Shown here: positions 38,801 through 46,156 of the stretch, in pieces
Layout of the letters: every line of letters begins with the position of its first letter
Numbering within the stretch: the first letter of the stretch is position 1
Assembly (NCBI GenBank): GCA_020848695.1
Contig: JADLHT010000049.1
Coordinates: 1-64,000 of the forward strand
Length of the DNA: 64,000 bases
Direction: 5' to 3'
Origin: Saprospiraceae bacterium
GTDB taxonomy: Bacteria > Bacteroidota > Bacteroidia > Chitinophagales > Saprospiraceae
The notes under the pieces: model-generated
Told to the model about the DNA's origin: nothing
Seen by the model: only the letters and a program-made list of their open reading frames with translations
Databases searched by the model: none
Position numbers and translations under genes: made by a program

Positions 38801-40076
38801 AGGAAATGTATGTCCGAACAAAGTAGGAGGTACCATATCTGGATTGGTCAGTGCGAATAAAACTGAACCTTTGAAGAATGCTGATATCAGTGTTCTGCAA
38901 TCACAGAATACAGTTATGCAAATGAATACACCAGATGAAGGTCAATATTCCTTTGTTGACTTGGCTGAGGGTACCGATTATTTCGTAAAGCCAATTAAAA
39001 ATGATGACCCAATTAATGGATTAAGTACAGCTGATATTGTTGTGATTCAAAAGCATATTTTAGGAAAAGATGTCTTTAGTACACCTTACCAGTATATTGC
39101 TGCAGATTTGAACAACTCACAATCGATTACTTCTGCAGATATTGCTGAACTTAGAAAGCTTATTTTAGGTGTTAAGAACAATATGTCCGGTACTCAGAAG
39201 TCCTGGAGATTTGTTGCCATGCCTGCAGCATTTGAAGATAATGATAATCCTTGGTTAGGCGGATGGAAAGAAGAAATTCAGGTAAACAATCTCAAAGGTT
39301 TATCTGATAAAAATGATTTTTATGCAATTAAAATAGGTGACTTGAATAACTCAGCAAAGACAAATTTGTTAATTTCTACCAGTTCAAGAACTTCAGGAAA
39401 AATTGTTTTAGAATTAGAAGATCAGGATTTTAATACGATAGAAAATGTAAACGTACCTGTTTATGGAAACTGGAAGGGTGGAATTCTTGGATTACAGATT
39501 GCGTGGAAAGTTGATCCCAGTAAAATAGAAATTGTTGACTTTTTACCAGGTAAAATCGGCTTGAATCATTCAAACTTTAACTTAAATACGAATCAACATG
39601 GAGTTGTTAATTTAAGTTGGAATTCTGATTCACCTATCTATTCAACTTTAGATCCACTGTTCTATATAACAATAAAGGCAAAATACGGATCTTTTAATTC
39701 TTCAAAAGTATTTAATACCTCAAGTCAGTTTATGCAAACTGAGGCATATAATGAGGATCTCGAATCATTAGCTATTGATTTACAAGCACGTAATTCAGAT
39801 AAGAAGTTAAATGCATTTGAATTATTTCAGAACACACCGAATCCTTTTGCTGAAAGTACTGTAATATCGTTTCGCTCATCAGATAATGCTGACGTTATCT
39901 TGAAAATTCAGGATGTATCCGGCAAAGTACTGATTCATAGAAATATCCACGCAAACTCTGGAATGAATAACTTAATAATAAATCATTCAGAATTTAGTGG
40001 ATTAACTGGAGTATATTACTATACCCTTGAAGCAGATTCTTTCGTAGCAACTAAGCGAATGGTTTTAGTAAAATAA
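35838..40076 (+). CDS. Giant Cys-rich HYR-like/dockerin-like surface protein with T9SS sorting domain (paralogue 3)
   Basis: 1412 aa from the ATG at 35838, chosen because it aligns with the start of paralogue 2 and opens a signal peptide ending SANAQ; an ATG at 35805 is possible. The N-terminal PKD/Ig-like domain (SICRNDTATYFVN) matches paralogue 1. The HYR-like modules again show CGNSSNCTVEVII, GSFDNCSIDSILVRRM, FCCADL and GKAPTPFC. The tail holds a regulatory-like segment (about 995-1055), dockerin-like pair (NGLSTADIVVIQKHILG, about 1060; DLNNSQSITSADIAELRKL), cohesin-like domain (about 1188-1308) and T9SS type A domain (LFQNTPNPFAESTVISF ... MVLVK). A terminator at 40111-40144 closes the cluster. 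Confidence 0.85.
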   Translation: MNNIYSLFVNVSKAVLASMLLIFLVSLSANAQVLSAEFGTDTSICRNDTATYFVNTPGPWIFSLSGGGSINSTTATSVTIIWGNVAGNYLITATSGPTVLSRTVVVEGSASLACDNLINLSLDGNCRALITPTMILEGENYPDDSYSLLVTDANGNVVPGAVANGSHLGQKLKVLVTHLCSGIKCWGYVLIEDKYIPELTCNDDIDTITCQSNVHPEFIGFPLPPTAIVSPIVGKPGCFRVQNFDLCCDVELCYYDIYTKNGCNVVPYAQYERFWTAKDCKGNTTSCSELIPVKQGVVDSVKCPPSYDGFARPFLECDSIKYPVGPYPAGWNALDNGNPSPYDYYNDKGQLIWKGTGYPTGVECDHFAVTYKDLKIPVCGNSFKIFRNWKIFDWCTGRLIECNQLIKVADNKPPVISCRGNFMVFPTDNYSCTGTAIVLGPEFIDDCSETTLTVSYKKADPNGNPEAGDFRTTGIIYHPDGRVSIPGLLQDTSWVRYTVTDKCGNSSNCTVEVIIEDNLRPVAVCDETTVVTLGDQGETKVFASSFNQGSFDNCSIDSILVRRMTDNCNVLGNTTFGSSVSFCCADLANNPIQVVLRVKDKKGNYNDCMILVTVQDKIAPTITCPTNKTVNCTVDIYDLNITGRPSVSDNCGNPTVTYKDDSTGFRCSTGTITRRWRVEDAGGRFNLCNQIITIIDNNPLTLQQITFPGNIDVNGCTIADADPSFTGKPTWPAKPCANIISGYDDEKFYSVDNVCIKIIRHWKVIDWCTYDVNSSGSVGVFTGEQIIKVKNSVKPEIHPSTCATKEVSSSTADCSAYVELKGYATDDCTDSLDLKWGFALDLDNNGSVEVNGKTRDASGNYRAGMHKLSWSVTDACGNTKTCDQIFRVRDGKAPTPFCRAGLITVVMQTNGSVTVKARDFNEKSEDNCTPQSQLRYSFSANVNDTVRTYTCADIPNGITRDTVVKIYVTDNDGNNEFCSPTLTLQDNLGNVCPNKVGGTISGLVSANKTEPLKNADISVLQSQNTVMQMNTPDEGQYSFVDLAEGTDYFVKPIKNDDPINGLSTADIVVIQKHILGKDVFSTPYQYIAADLNNSQSITSADIAELRKLILGVKNNMSGTQKSWRFVAMPAAFEDNDNPWLGGWKEEIQVNNLKGLSDKNDFYAIKIGDLNNSAKTNLLISTSSRTSGKIVLELEDQDFNTIENVNVPVYGNWKGGILGLQIAWKVDPSKIEIVDFLPGKIGLNHSNFNLNTNQHGVVNLSWNSDSPIYSTLDPLFYITIKAKYGSFNSSKVFNTSSQFMQTEAYNEDLESLAIDLQARNSDKKLNAFELFQNTPNPFAESTVISFRSSDNADVILKIQDVSGKVLIHRNIHANSGMNNLIINHSEFSGLTGVYYYTLEADSFVATKRMVLVK

Positions 40077-40110
40077 GTTTGCGAAAAGAATAATCCCAAT
40101 TCTATAAATT

Positions 40111-40144
40111 AAAAAGAGTGTCTTAGTAATAAGATGCTCTTTTT
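40111..40144 (+). terminator. Terminator closing the giant-protein cluster
   Basis: A 15-base stem (40111-40125 with 40130-40144, two G-T pairs) with a GTAA loop ends in a T-run 35 bases after the third giant gene. Because the arms are A-rich and T-rich, it may also serve the convergent two-component operon. Confidence 0.85.
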
Positions 40145-40228
40145 TGTTTTGAATGATATTTAAAAAATTGGAGACACTTCCAGCATATATTTGCATTTTT
40201 AAAGTTGGCTAATGTTTTTATTCGAACT

Positions 40229-40933
40229 TTAAAGCTTTCTTTTTTCAATTTTTATTTCCAGCTCTTCTTTATAATTATTGCCAATGGGTATTAGTCTTGG
40301 AATTGATTTTGTTATGACTTCGATATCTGATCCATGTATTGCATTTATATGTTCGAAATTTACAATGTAGGATCTATGTACACGGATGAAGGATTCTTTG
40401 TTTAATTTTTCCTCAAGAGATTTCATTGTTTGTAAGGTTATAATTCTAGACTGAGGGGTATGAATAATAACATAATCTTTAAGACCTTCAATATAGACTA
40501 TCTCTCCAAAGTTTATTTTTATAAGCTTCTTATCTGCTTTTACAAATATAAAGTCTTGTTCATGCTCTGTTTTTGTATTTGATCTATTTTCTTGAAATTT
40601 ATTTACAGCTTTTAGAAACCTTTCAAATGAGATTGGTTTAAGTAAATAGTCCATAGCATTCAACTCAAAACCCTGTACTGCAAATTCCGGATATGCCGTT
40701 GTAAATATTACTTCGGGAGATGATTTTAGTGATTTAATGAATTCAGTTCCTCTTATAACCGGCATTTCAATATCTAGAAAAATTAAGTCGACTTTATGGT
40801 TAGCAAGAACCTGATGTGCTTCTATGGCACTTGTACATTTTGCAATTAGTTTGAAATCTTTTAATTGAGAAATATACGATTCTAAGATTTCAAGTGCCAG
40901 CGGTTCGTCGTCTACAATAACAGTATTAATCAT
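40229..40933 (-). CDS. LytTR-family response regulator
   Basis: The 234-aa regulator has an N-terminal receiver domain with the acidic pocket DDE (8-10), phospho-acceptor D54 in LIFLDIEMP, the switch Thr in FTTAYPEF and Lys in DYLLKPIS. A C-terminal LytTR DNA-binding domain covers about residues 130-230 (VYIEGLKDYVIIHT, ESFIRVHRSYIVN). It is the output half of the pair with the upstream histidine kinase, whose stop overlaps its start by four bases. The target genes cannot be read from sequence. It lies tail-to-tail with the giant-protein cluster. Confidence 0.92.
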   Translation of the reverse strand: MINTVIVDDEPLALEILESYISQLKDFKLIAKCTSAIEAHQVLANHKVDLIFLDIEMPVIRGTEFIKSLKSSPEVIFTTAYPEFAVQGFELNAMDYLLKPISFERFLKAVNKFQENRSNTKTEHEQDFIFVKADKKLIKINFGEIVYIEGLKDYVIIHTPQSRIITLQTMKSLEEKLNKESFIRVHRSYIVNFEHINAIHGSDIEVITKSIPRLIPIGNNYKEELEIKIEKRKL

Positions 40934-41973
40934 ATTTTGATTTGATCTTTTTGGTTAATAGTAAGGTTAATAGTATAAGTATCGGGTTGATTAATTACTT
41001 TTAGCACATAATTTTCCTGATAGATGAGCATCAATCTTTTTTGAACATTAGTTAGGCCTATTCCGCCAATATTTTGTGATTGTCTAAATCCTGGAATAAT
41101 TTGAGATTTTGAGTTGCAAATTGAAAAAGATATATTATTATTAACGGTAAACTTAATATGTATAAATGATTCTTGATTACCGTTTTTTAATCCATGTTTA
41201 AAGCTATTTTCAATGAATGGAATAAAAATTAAGGGAGCAACCTTGCATCGCGTGGTATCTCCATTGATTTCAATTCTTATATCGGCATTTTGGCTAAGTC
41301 TGATTTTTTCCAATTCAATGTAGTTTTTAATATAATGAATTTCTTTATCCAAGAGAACCTGTTCCTCATTACATTCATAAAGCATGTACCGTAACATGTC
41401 AGAGAGTTTTAATATAAGGTCCGGTGCGCGATCAGATTTTTTCAAGCTCAATGCATATAAATTATTGAGTGTATTGAATAGAAAATGCGGATTAATCTGA
41501 TTTTTTAAATAATTGAGCTCAGCTTCAATATTTTTTGTTTGAAGGCTTTGTTTTTCTTGCTGAGCATTTATCCAATCAAGTGGTATTCTTGCTAAAGTAC
41601 TGATGCTCGTAGTTACAAAAAGGCTGATAAAATGAAACCTTTGATCAGTAATCCAATCCATACAGTGTTCGGACTCATGATTACAAAAATACTGATTAAT
41701 CAGACTCTGTAAGGGAGCAAAAATTAAACAAGTACCTAATAGACTTCCTAAATAAATAAGGAAGGAGCCATTTTTTAAAAATTGTGGAAAAAACAGAATC
41801 AAATTTAGATTGCAGCATATAGCATAAATTGCAGTATTGCTTAATGCCCATATCAATAAGTGAGCATAGCTCCAACTCCTAGGTCCCAAATACATCAAAA
41901 GTAAGGCACAGATCATCCAAATCATGATTTGTGCATAATTTTTATGGGTCAAATTTTCAAAAATCTTAAGCAA
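40930..41973 (-). CDS. LytS-type sensor histidine kinase (His_kinase domain)
   Basis: About 347 aa. Four transmembrane helices in the first 150 residues (IMIWMICALLLMYLG and others) form the sensor. The cytosolic kinase has the phospho-accepting His in NPHFLFNTLNNLYAL, the N box FIPFIENSFKHGLKNG and the G box GGIGLTNVQKRL, typical of the LytS/YehU class that pairs with LytTR regulators. The start is uncertain: a TTG at 41997 lies inside a TAACTTTG -7 box (41995-42002), so the TTG at 41973 or the ATG at 41925 is more likely. It is first in a two-gene operon with the response regulator. Confidence 0.88.
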   Translation of the reverse strand: MLKIFENLTHKNYAQIMIWMICALLLMYLGPRSWSYAHLLIWALSNTAIYAICCNLNLILFFPQFLKNGSFLIYLGSLLGTCLIFAPLQSLINQYFCNHESEHCMDWITDQRFHFISLFVTTSISTLARIPLDWINAQQEKQSLQTKNIEAELNYLKNQINPHFLFNTLNNLYALSLKKSDRAPDLILKLSDMLRYMLYECNEEQVLLDKEIHYIKNYIELEKIRLSQNADIRIEINGDTTRCKVAPLIFIPFIENSFKHGLKNGNQESFIHIKFTVNNNISFSICNSKSQIIPGFRQSQNIGGIGLTNVQKRLMLIYQENYVLKVINQPDTYTINLTINQKDQIKI

Positions 41974-41994
41974 GCAATTTTGGAAATTATTGTT

Positions 41995-42002
41995 CAAAGT
42001 TA
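41995..42002 (-). promoter_or_regulatory. -7 element of the two-component operon
   Basis: On the minus strand TAACTTTG matches TAnnTTTG, ending just upstream of the kinase coding region. No -33 TTG is seen at the proper distance. It argues against using the overlapping TTG at 41997 as start codon. Confidence 0.45.
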
Positions 42003-42082
42003 TTTAATTTAATGAGCATCTAGTTGATTTTTCGATAGGATTACAAAAATTTTCGATTAATTCGGAAGATATTAATTCTAGA

Positions 42083-42112
42083 TTGCATTAAACAAAGGTT
42101 CGTATATTTTCG
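42083..42112 (+). promoter_or_regulatory. Probable promoter of the folE-fabD gene group
   Basis: TTG at 42083-42085 and TATTTTCG at 42105-42112 (one mismatch to TAnnTTTG) are spaced 19 bp apart and lie 23 bases before the folE ATG. Confidence 0.55.
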
Positions 42113-42135
42113 TTATCATCATCGAAAAAAGCAAA

Positions 42136-42714
42136 ATGAAAGAAGCACAGATATTAAGAGACCCTAGCTTGGTGATGGATTTCACGAGTATCCTTCATAA
42201 ATTGGGTGAAGATTACAGTCGGGAAGGTCTTGTTAAAACACCTGCTAGAGCAGCTAAAGCTCTTGAATTCTTAACTCAAGGTTATAGCCAGAATCCCAAA
42301 GAATTTTTGACTTCTGCACTTTTTGATGAGGATTATAGTGAGATGGTGATTGTAAAAGATATTGAGCTATTTAGTATGTGCGAACATCATCTTCTGCCTT
42401 TCTTTGGCAAAGCCCACGTCGCTTATATTCCTCAGGGGAAAATAGTCGGGTTAAGTAAAATTCCTCGTTTGGTAGATGTGTTTGCCAGGAGATTGCAAGT
42501 GCAGGAAAGATTGACAACTGAAATATTAAATTGTCTGGATGAAACCCTAAAGCCGCATGGAGCTGCAGTAGTCATTGAAGCAAGACATATGTGTATGATG
42601 ATGCGTGGTGTTCAAAAACAAAATAGTCTAACGACCACATCAGCATTTACAGGTGTGTTTCGTAACTTTGAAACTCGAAATGAATTTCTTAATTTATTAA
42701 ATAGTCGTCATTGA
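42136..42714 (+). CDS. folE: GTP cyclohydrolase I
   Basis: The 192-aa enzyme makes 7,8-dihydroneopterin triphosphate from GTP, the first step of folate/pterin synthesis. Zinc and active-site residues are in [18 protein letters not shown] (Cys and two His) and in [10 protein letters not shown] (Cys near the end). [19 protein letters not shown] and [13 protein letters not shown] are conserved family blocks. Length is usual. It starts a co-directional group with fabD three bases downstream. Confidence 0.96.
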   Translation: MKEAQILRDPSLVMDFTSILHKLGEDYSREGLVKTPARAAKALEFLTQGYSQNPKEFLTSALFDEDYSEMVIVKDIELFSMCEHHLLPFFGKAHVAYIPQGKIVGLSKIPRLVDVFARRLQVQERLTTEILNCLDETLKPHGAAVVIEARHMCMMMRGVQKQNSLTTTSAFTGVFRNFETRNEFLNLLNSRH

Positions 42715-42717
42715 TTC

Positions 42718-43605
42718 ATGTCTAGAACTGCTTATTTATTTCCGGGACAAGCAAGTCAGTTTGTTGGAATGGGTAAAAATTTGTATGAGAGTCATTCTTT
42801 AGCTAAAGATTTATTTGAAGAGGCCAATGAGATTCTTGGGTTTCGTATTTCAGATGTCATGTTTTCAGGAACTGAAGATCAATTGAAACAAACGAATATT
42901 ACTCAGCCTTCTGTTTTTATTCATTCAATAGTGAGTGCTCGTATTGCCCAATTGCCAAAAGAGGCTTGTGGGGTAGCAGGTCATTCTTTGGGTGAATTTT
43001 CGGCTTTAGTGGCGGCTGGAGTATTAAGCTTTCAAGATGGTTTAAGGTTAGTTCAAATTCGTTCAGAAGCCATGCAAAGTGCTTGCGAAATTAACCCCGG
43101 CACAATGGCTGCAGTAGTTGGTCTTACAGATGAACAGATTGAAAATGTATGTTCTGCAATTAAGCATGAGATTGTAATTCCAGCAAATTATAATTGTCCC
43201 GGTCAACTGGTTATATCTGGAAGTATTCAGGGAATTAATTTTGCAGAGCAAAAGTTGTTAGAAGCTGGAGCTAAAAAAGTAATAATATTACAGGTTGGAG
43301 GTGCGTTTCATTCGCCATTGATGGAGCCTGCACGATTAGATCTTGAAAAAGCGATTCTGGATACCCATTTTTCAAAACCAAATTTTCCGGTCTATCAAAA
43401 CTTTGATGCTTTGGCACATTCAGATCCGAATGACATCAAAAATAATTTGGTAGCGCAATTAACGTCTCCTGTAAAGTGGACTCAGATAATGCTCAATATG
43501 ATTTCAGATGGTGCACAAGATTTTGTTGAGGTAGGTGGAAATGGTATGGTTTTAAGTGGATTTCTTAAGAGAATAGATCGGAATATTAAAGTAGTTGCAA
43601 TTTAA
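42718..43605 (+). CDS. fabD: Malonyl-CoA:ACP transacylase
   Basis: The 295-aa enzyme loads malonyl groups onto acyl carrier protein for fatty acid synthesis. FPGQASQFVGMG marks the N terminus, the nucleophilic Ser lies in AGHSLGEFSALVAAG (about residue 90), the Arg is in IRSEAMQ and the catalytic His in GGAFHSPLM (about residue 199). QLTSPVKWTQ completes the family pattern. It follows folE by three bases, suggesting co-transcription. Confidence 0.96.
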   Translation: MSRTAYLFPGQASQFVGMGKNLYESHSLAKDLFEEANEILGFRISDVMFSGTEDQLKQTNITQPSVFIHSIVSARIAQLPKEACGVAGHSLGEFSALVAAGVLSFQDGLRLVQIRSEAMQSACEINPGTMAAVVGLTDEQIENVCSAIKHEIVIPANYNCPGQLVISGSIQGINFAEQKLLEAGAKKVIILQVGGAFHSPLMEPARLDLEKAILDTHFSKPNFPVYQNFDALAHSDPNDIKNNLVAQLTSPVKWTQIMLNMISDGAQDFVEVGGNGMVLSGFLKRIDRNIKVVAI

Positions 43606-43615
43606 ATCGTATTGA

Positions 43616-44164
43616 ATGATCACCAAAGGTAAATTGCTGTTGTCTGAGCCATTCATGCTGGATGTAAATTTTAAACATTCTGTAGTGCTGCTCACTGATC
43701 ATGATGAGGAACAAGGTACTGTTGGATTTGTGTTGAATCAAAAAAGTATTTATAAAGTAACTGATCTGTTGGACGATATAGGCGACTTTGATGCAGATGT
43801 ATTCATCGGTGGTCCTGTTTCGACCAACACCTTGCATTTTGTACATAATGTTGGAAACTTGCTTGAAGATTCAATTCCGGTAAGCCGTGGAATTTGGTGG
43901 AGTGGTGATTTTGATGCAATGAAATTTCTCATTCTTCAAGGTATGATAAAATCGGATTGTATTCGATTCTATCTAGGATATAGTGGATGGTCAGAAGGTC
44001 AATTGCAATCTGAAATTGATGAAAAAGCATGGATTCTGGAAGATGCAGATTCCAACTATATTTTTAAAATGGATCCCCATCAGCTCTGGAAAGAAATTAT
44101 GCGTACGAAAGGTCATACTTTTAGTGCCCTTAGTGAATTGGATGGTGACCATATTCATAATTAG
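43616..44164 (+). CDS. YqgE/AlgH family protein (UPF0301)
   Basis: The 182-aa cytosolic protein has the family start KGKLLLSEPFMLDVNFKHSV followed by VVLLTDHDEEQGTVGFVLN. FIGGPVSTNTLHFVHN and YLGYSGWSEGQLQSEI are the other hallmark blocks. The family is widespread, with AlgH first noted in alginate regulation, but its biochemical role is unknown. It lies ten bases after fabD and before the ABC-F gene in the same direction. Confidence 0.93.
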   Translation: MITKGKLLLSEPFMLDVNFKHSVVLLTDHDEEQGTVGFVLNQKSIYKVTDLLDDIGDFDADVFIGGPVSTNTLHFVHNVGNLLEDSIPVSRGIWWSGDFDAMKFLILQGMIKSDCIRFYLGYSGWSEGQLQSEIDEKAWILEDADSNYIFKMDPHQLWKEIMRTKGHTFSALSELDGDHIHN

Positions 44165-44184
44165 AATAAAAAAATTTGTAGAAA

Positions 44185-46074
44185 TTGATTCGCGTACAAG
44201 GATTAACACTCAATTATGGAGAAAGGTATTTGTTTGACAATATCAGCTTCACAGTAACAAAAGGAGAAAAGTTAGGAATTACCGGAAGGAATGGTTGCGG
44301 AAAATCAACACTTTTTAAAATATTAACAGAGCAAATAAAGCCCGATAAAGGAATAATTGAAAGACCCAAAGAAGTTACTATCGGGACTTTAAAACAAGAA
44401 CTACCTTCAGATAATGGCAATTCTATCAAGGATGAAGTACTAAATTCTCTTGAGGATCTTAAATCATTAAATGATGAATTGCATAATTTAGAACAATTGC
44501 TTTCAGATCCTAAAACTGATGAGAAGAAAATGATGATTGCAGTGGAGAGAATGCATGATATTCATCATCGATTAGATTATCTTAATGCTGATAAGATAGA
44601 AGGAGAAATTGAAAAAATTCTTAATGGATTAGGATTTACATCAGATGACTTCATTCGGCCCACTCATGAATTTAGTGGGGGATGGCGAATGCGTGTCGAA
44701 TTGGCAAAGCTTTTGTTGCAAAAACCGGATATCCTATTATTAGACGAACCAAATAATCACTTGGATATCATATCCATTCAATGGCTTGAAAAATATTTGA
44801 TCAGCTATGAAGGAACTGTTATGATTATTTCTCATGATCTGATGCTTGTTGATAAAGTTGCCAAAAGAATTATTGAAGTTGATCGCGGAAGACTTTATGA
44901 TTTTAAAGGAACTTATTCGGATTATATAAATTATCGAAAAGAAAGAAAAGAAATTGAACAAAACGAATATAATGCTCAACAAAAAGTTATTCAACATAAG
45001 GAAATGTTGATTGACAAGTTTAGAGCTAAGGCAAACAAAGCCAGTTTTGCAAAGTCATTACAATCCGAATTGGCAAGGATGGATATCATGGATGAGCCAA
45101 TGGCTGATCAAGGAGTAATTAGGCTTCGCTTTAATACTTGCAATCAAAGTGGAAGAGTAGTATTTGAGACTAAGAATCTTAAGAAAGCTTATGGGGAAAA
45201 GGTGGTATTGGATCAGGTAAATATGCTTGTTGAGAGAGGTCAGAAGTTAAGTTTTATTGGGCAGAATGGGCAAGGCAAAAGTACCATGGTGAAACTTATA
45301 AGTAAAAGTATACTTCCAACACATGGTGAGATTTTAAAAGGGCATCAAGTAAGAATCGGATATTATGCACAGGAACATACTGAATTATTGAGTCCCTCTG
45401 AAACCATTTTGGAAGCTGTTGAACATGCATCGACTCCCGAAGCAAGAGTTAATATAAGAAGAATATTGGGCGGTCTTGCATTTAGAGATGAAGATATCGA
45501 TAAGCGTATTTCTGTATTAAGCGGAGGAGAAAAGTCAAGAGTCAGATTAGCTATGCTTCTGGTTCAGGATCATAATGTACTGATCCTTGATGAACCCACG
45601 CATCACCTTGATATCCCTTCCAAAGAGGTTTTGAAAGATGCAATCAATAATTATAAGGGTACAATAATAATAGTTTCTCACGATCGTGAATTTTTACGTG
45701 GTCTTGCTGAAAAAACTTTTTATTTCGCCAATAAGGAAATTAAAGAGTTTCATGGTGATATCGATTATTTCCTGGAAAAAACAAATTCTGAATCGCTTCA
45801 AGAAACTTTTAAGGCAGTGGTTAAGCCAAAAAATGACTTGGCAGTTTCTTCTAGTGAAGAAGATAAAAAGAAGCTAAAAAGAAAATTGGATCTCATAGAA
45901 GTTGATATTTCTAAGTTAGAAAAAAAAATTTCAGATCTTGAAAGTAAAATGTCTGATTCTGAATTTTATACTTCAAAAGAAAGCAGCAAGATTATGGATG
46001 AGTATAAAAAATTGAAGATTTCATTAGAAGCTCAGAATGGGCAATGGGAAGCCGTGTTCAATTTGCTGAGTTAA
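44185..46074 (+). CDS. ABC-F family ATPase
   Basis: The 629-aa protein has two ABC ATPase domains and no membrane segment, typical of ABC-F factors that act at the ribosome. Walker A sequences are GRNGCGKSTL and GQNGQGKSTM. The signatures are FSGGWRMRVELA and LSGGEKSRVRLA, with Walker B regions LLLDEPNNHLD and LILDEPTHHLD. The inter-domain linker spans about residues 240-310 and a C-terminal coiled coil about 560-625 (KKKLKRKLDLIEVDISKLEK). It begins with TTG at 44185, directly before VQGLTLNYGERYLF; no ATG is suitably placed. The exact subfamily (Uup/YdiF type) is not certain. Confidence 0.92.
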   Translation: MIRVQGLTLNYGERYLFDNISFTVTKGEKLGITGRNGCGKSTLFKILTEQIKPDKGIIERPKEVTIGTLKQELPSDNGNSIKDEVLNSLEDLKSLNDELHNLEQLLSDPKTDEKKMMIAVERMHDIHHRLDYLNADKIEGEIEKILNGLGFTSDDFIRPTHEFSGGWRMRVELAKLLLQKPDILLLDEPNNHLDIISIQWLEKYLISYEGTVMIISHDLMLVDKVAKRIIEVDRGRLYDFKGTYSDYINYRKERKEIEQNEYNAQQKVIQHKEMLIDKFRAKANKASFAKSLQSELARMDIMDEPMADQGVIRLRFNTCNQSGRVVFETKNLKKAYGEKVVLDQVNMLVERGQKLSFIGQNGQGKSTMVKLISKSILPTHGEILKGHQVRIGYYAQEHTELLSPSETILEAVEHASTPEARVNIRRILGGLAFRDEDIDKRISVLSGGEKSRVRLAMLLVQDHNVLILDEPTHHLDIPSKEVLKDAINNYKGTIIIVSHDREFLRGLAEKTFYFANKEIKEFHGDIDYFLEKTNSESLQETFKAVVKPKNDLAVSSSEEDKKKLKRKLDLIEVDISKLEKKISDLESKMSDSEFYTSKESSKIMDEYKKLKISLEAQNGQWEAVFNLLS

Positions 46075-46106
46075 AAACTTTGCATACTGAAAGAGGTATA
46101 ATCAAT

Positions 46107-46138
46107 TTGACAAGATAGGTTTTAAATAATTATTTTTG
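46107..46138 (+). promoter_or_regulatory. Promoter of the polytopic membrane protein gene
   Basis: TTG at 46107-46109 and TATTTTTG at 46131-46138 are separated by 21 bp, a consensus Bacteroidota promoter. The box ends 18 bases before the GTG start at 46157. Confidence 0.72.
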
Positions 46139-46156
46139 TAAAAATTTGCATCAATA

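Noticed and set aside
40186-40193. TATATTTG, a -7-like box between two convergent genes
   Set aside because: It would drive antisense transcription into the response-regulator gene, and the nearest TTG is only 15 bp away. Treated as chance in AT-rich DNA.
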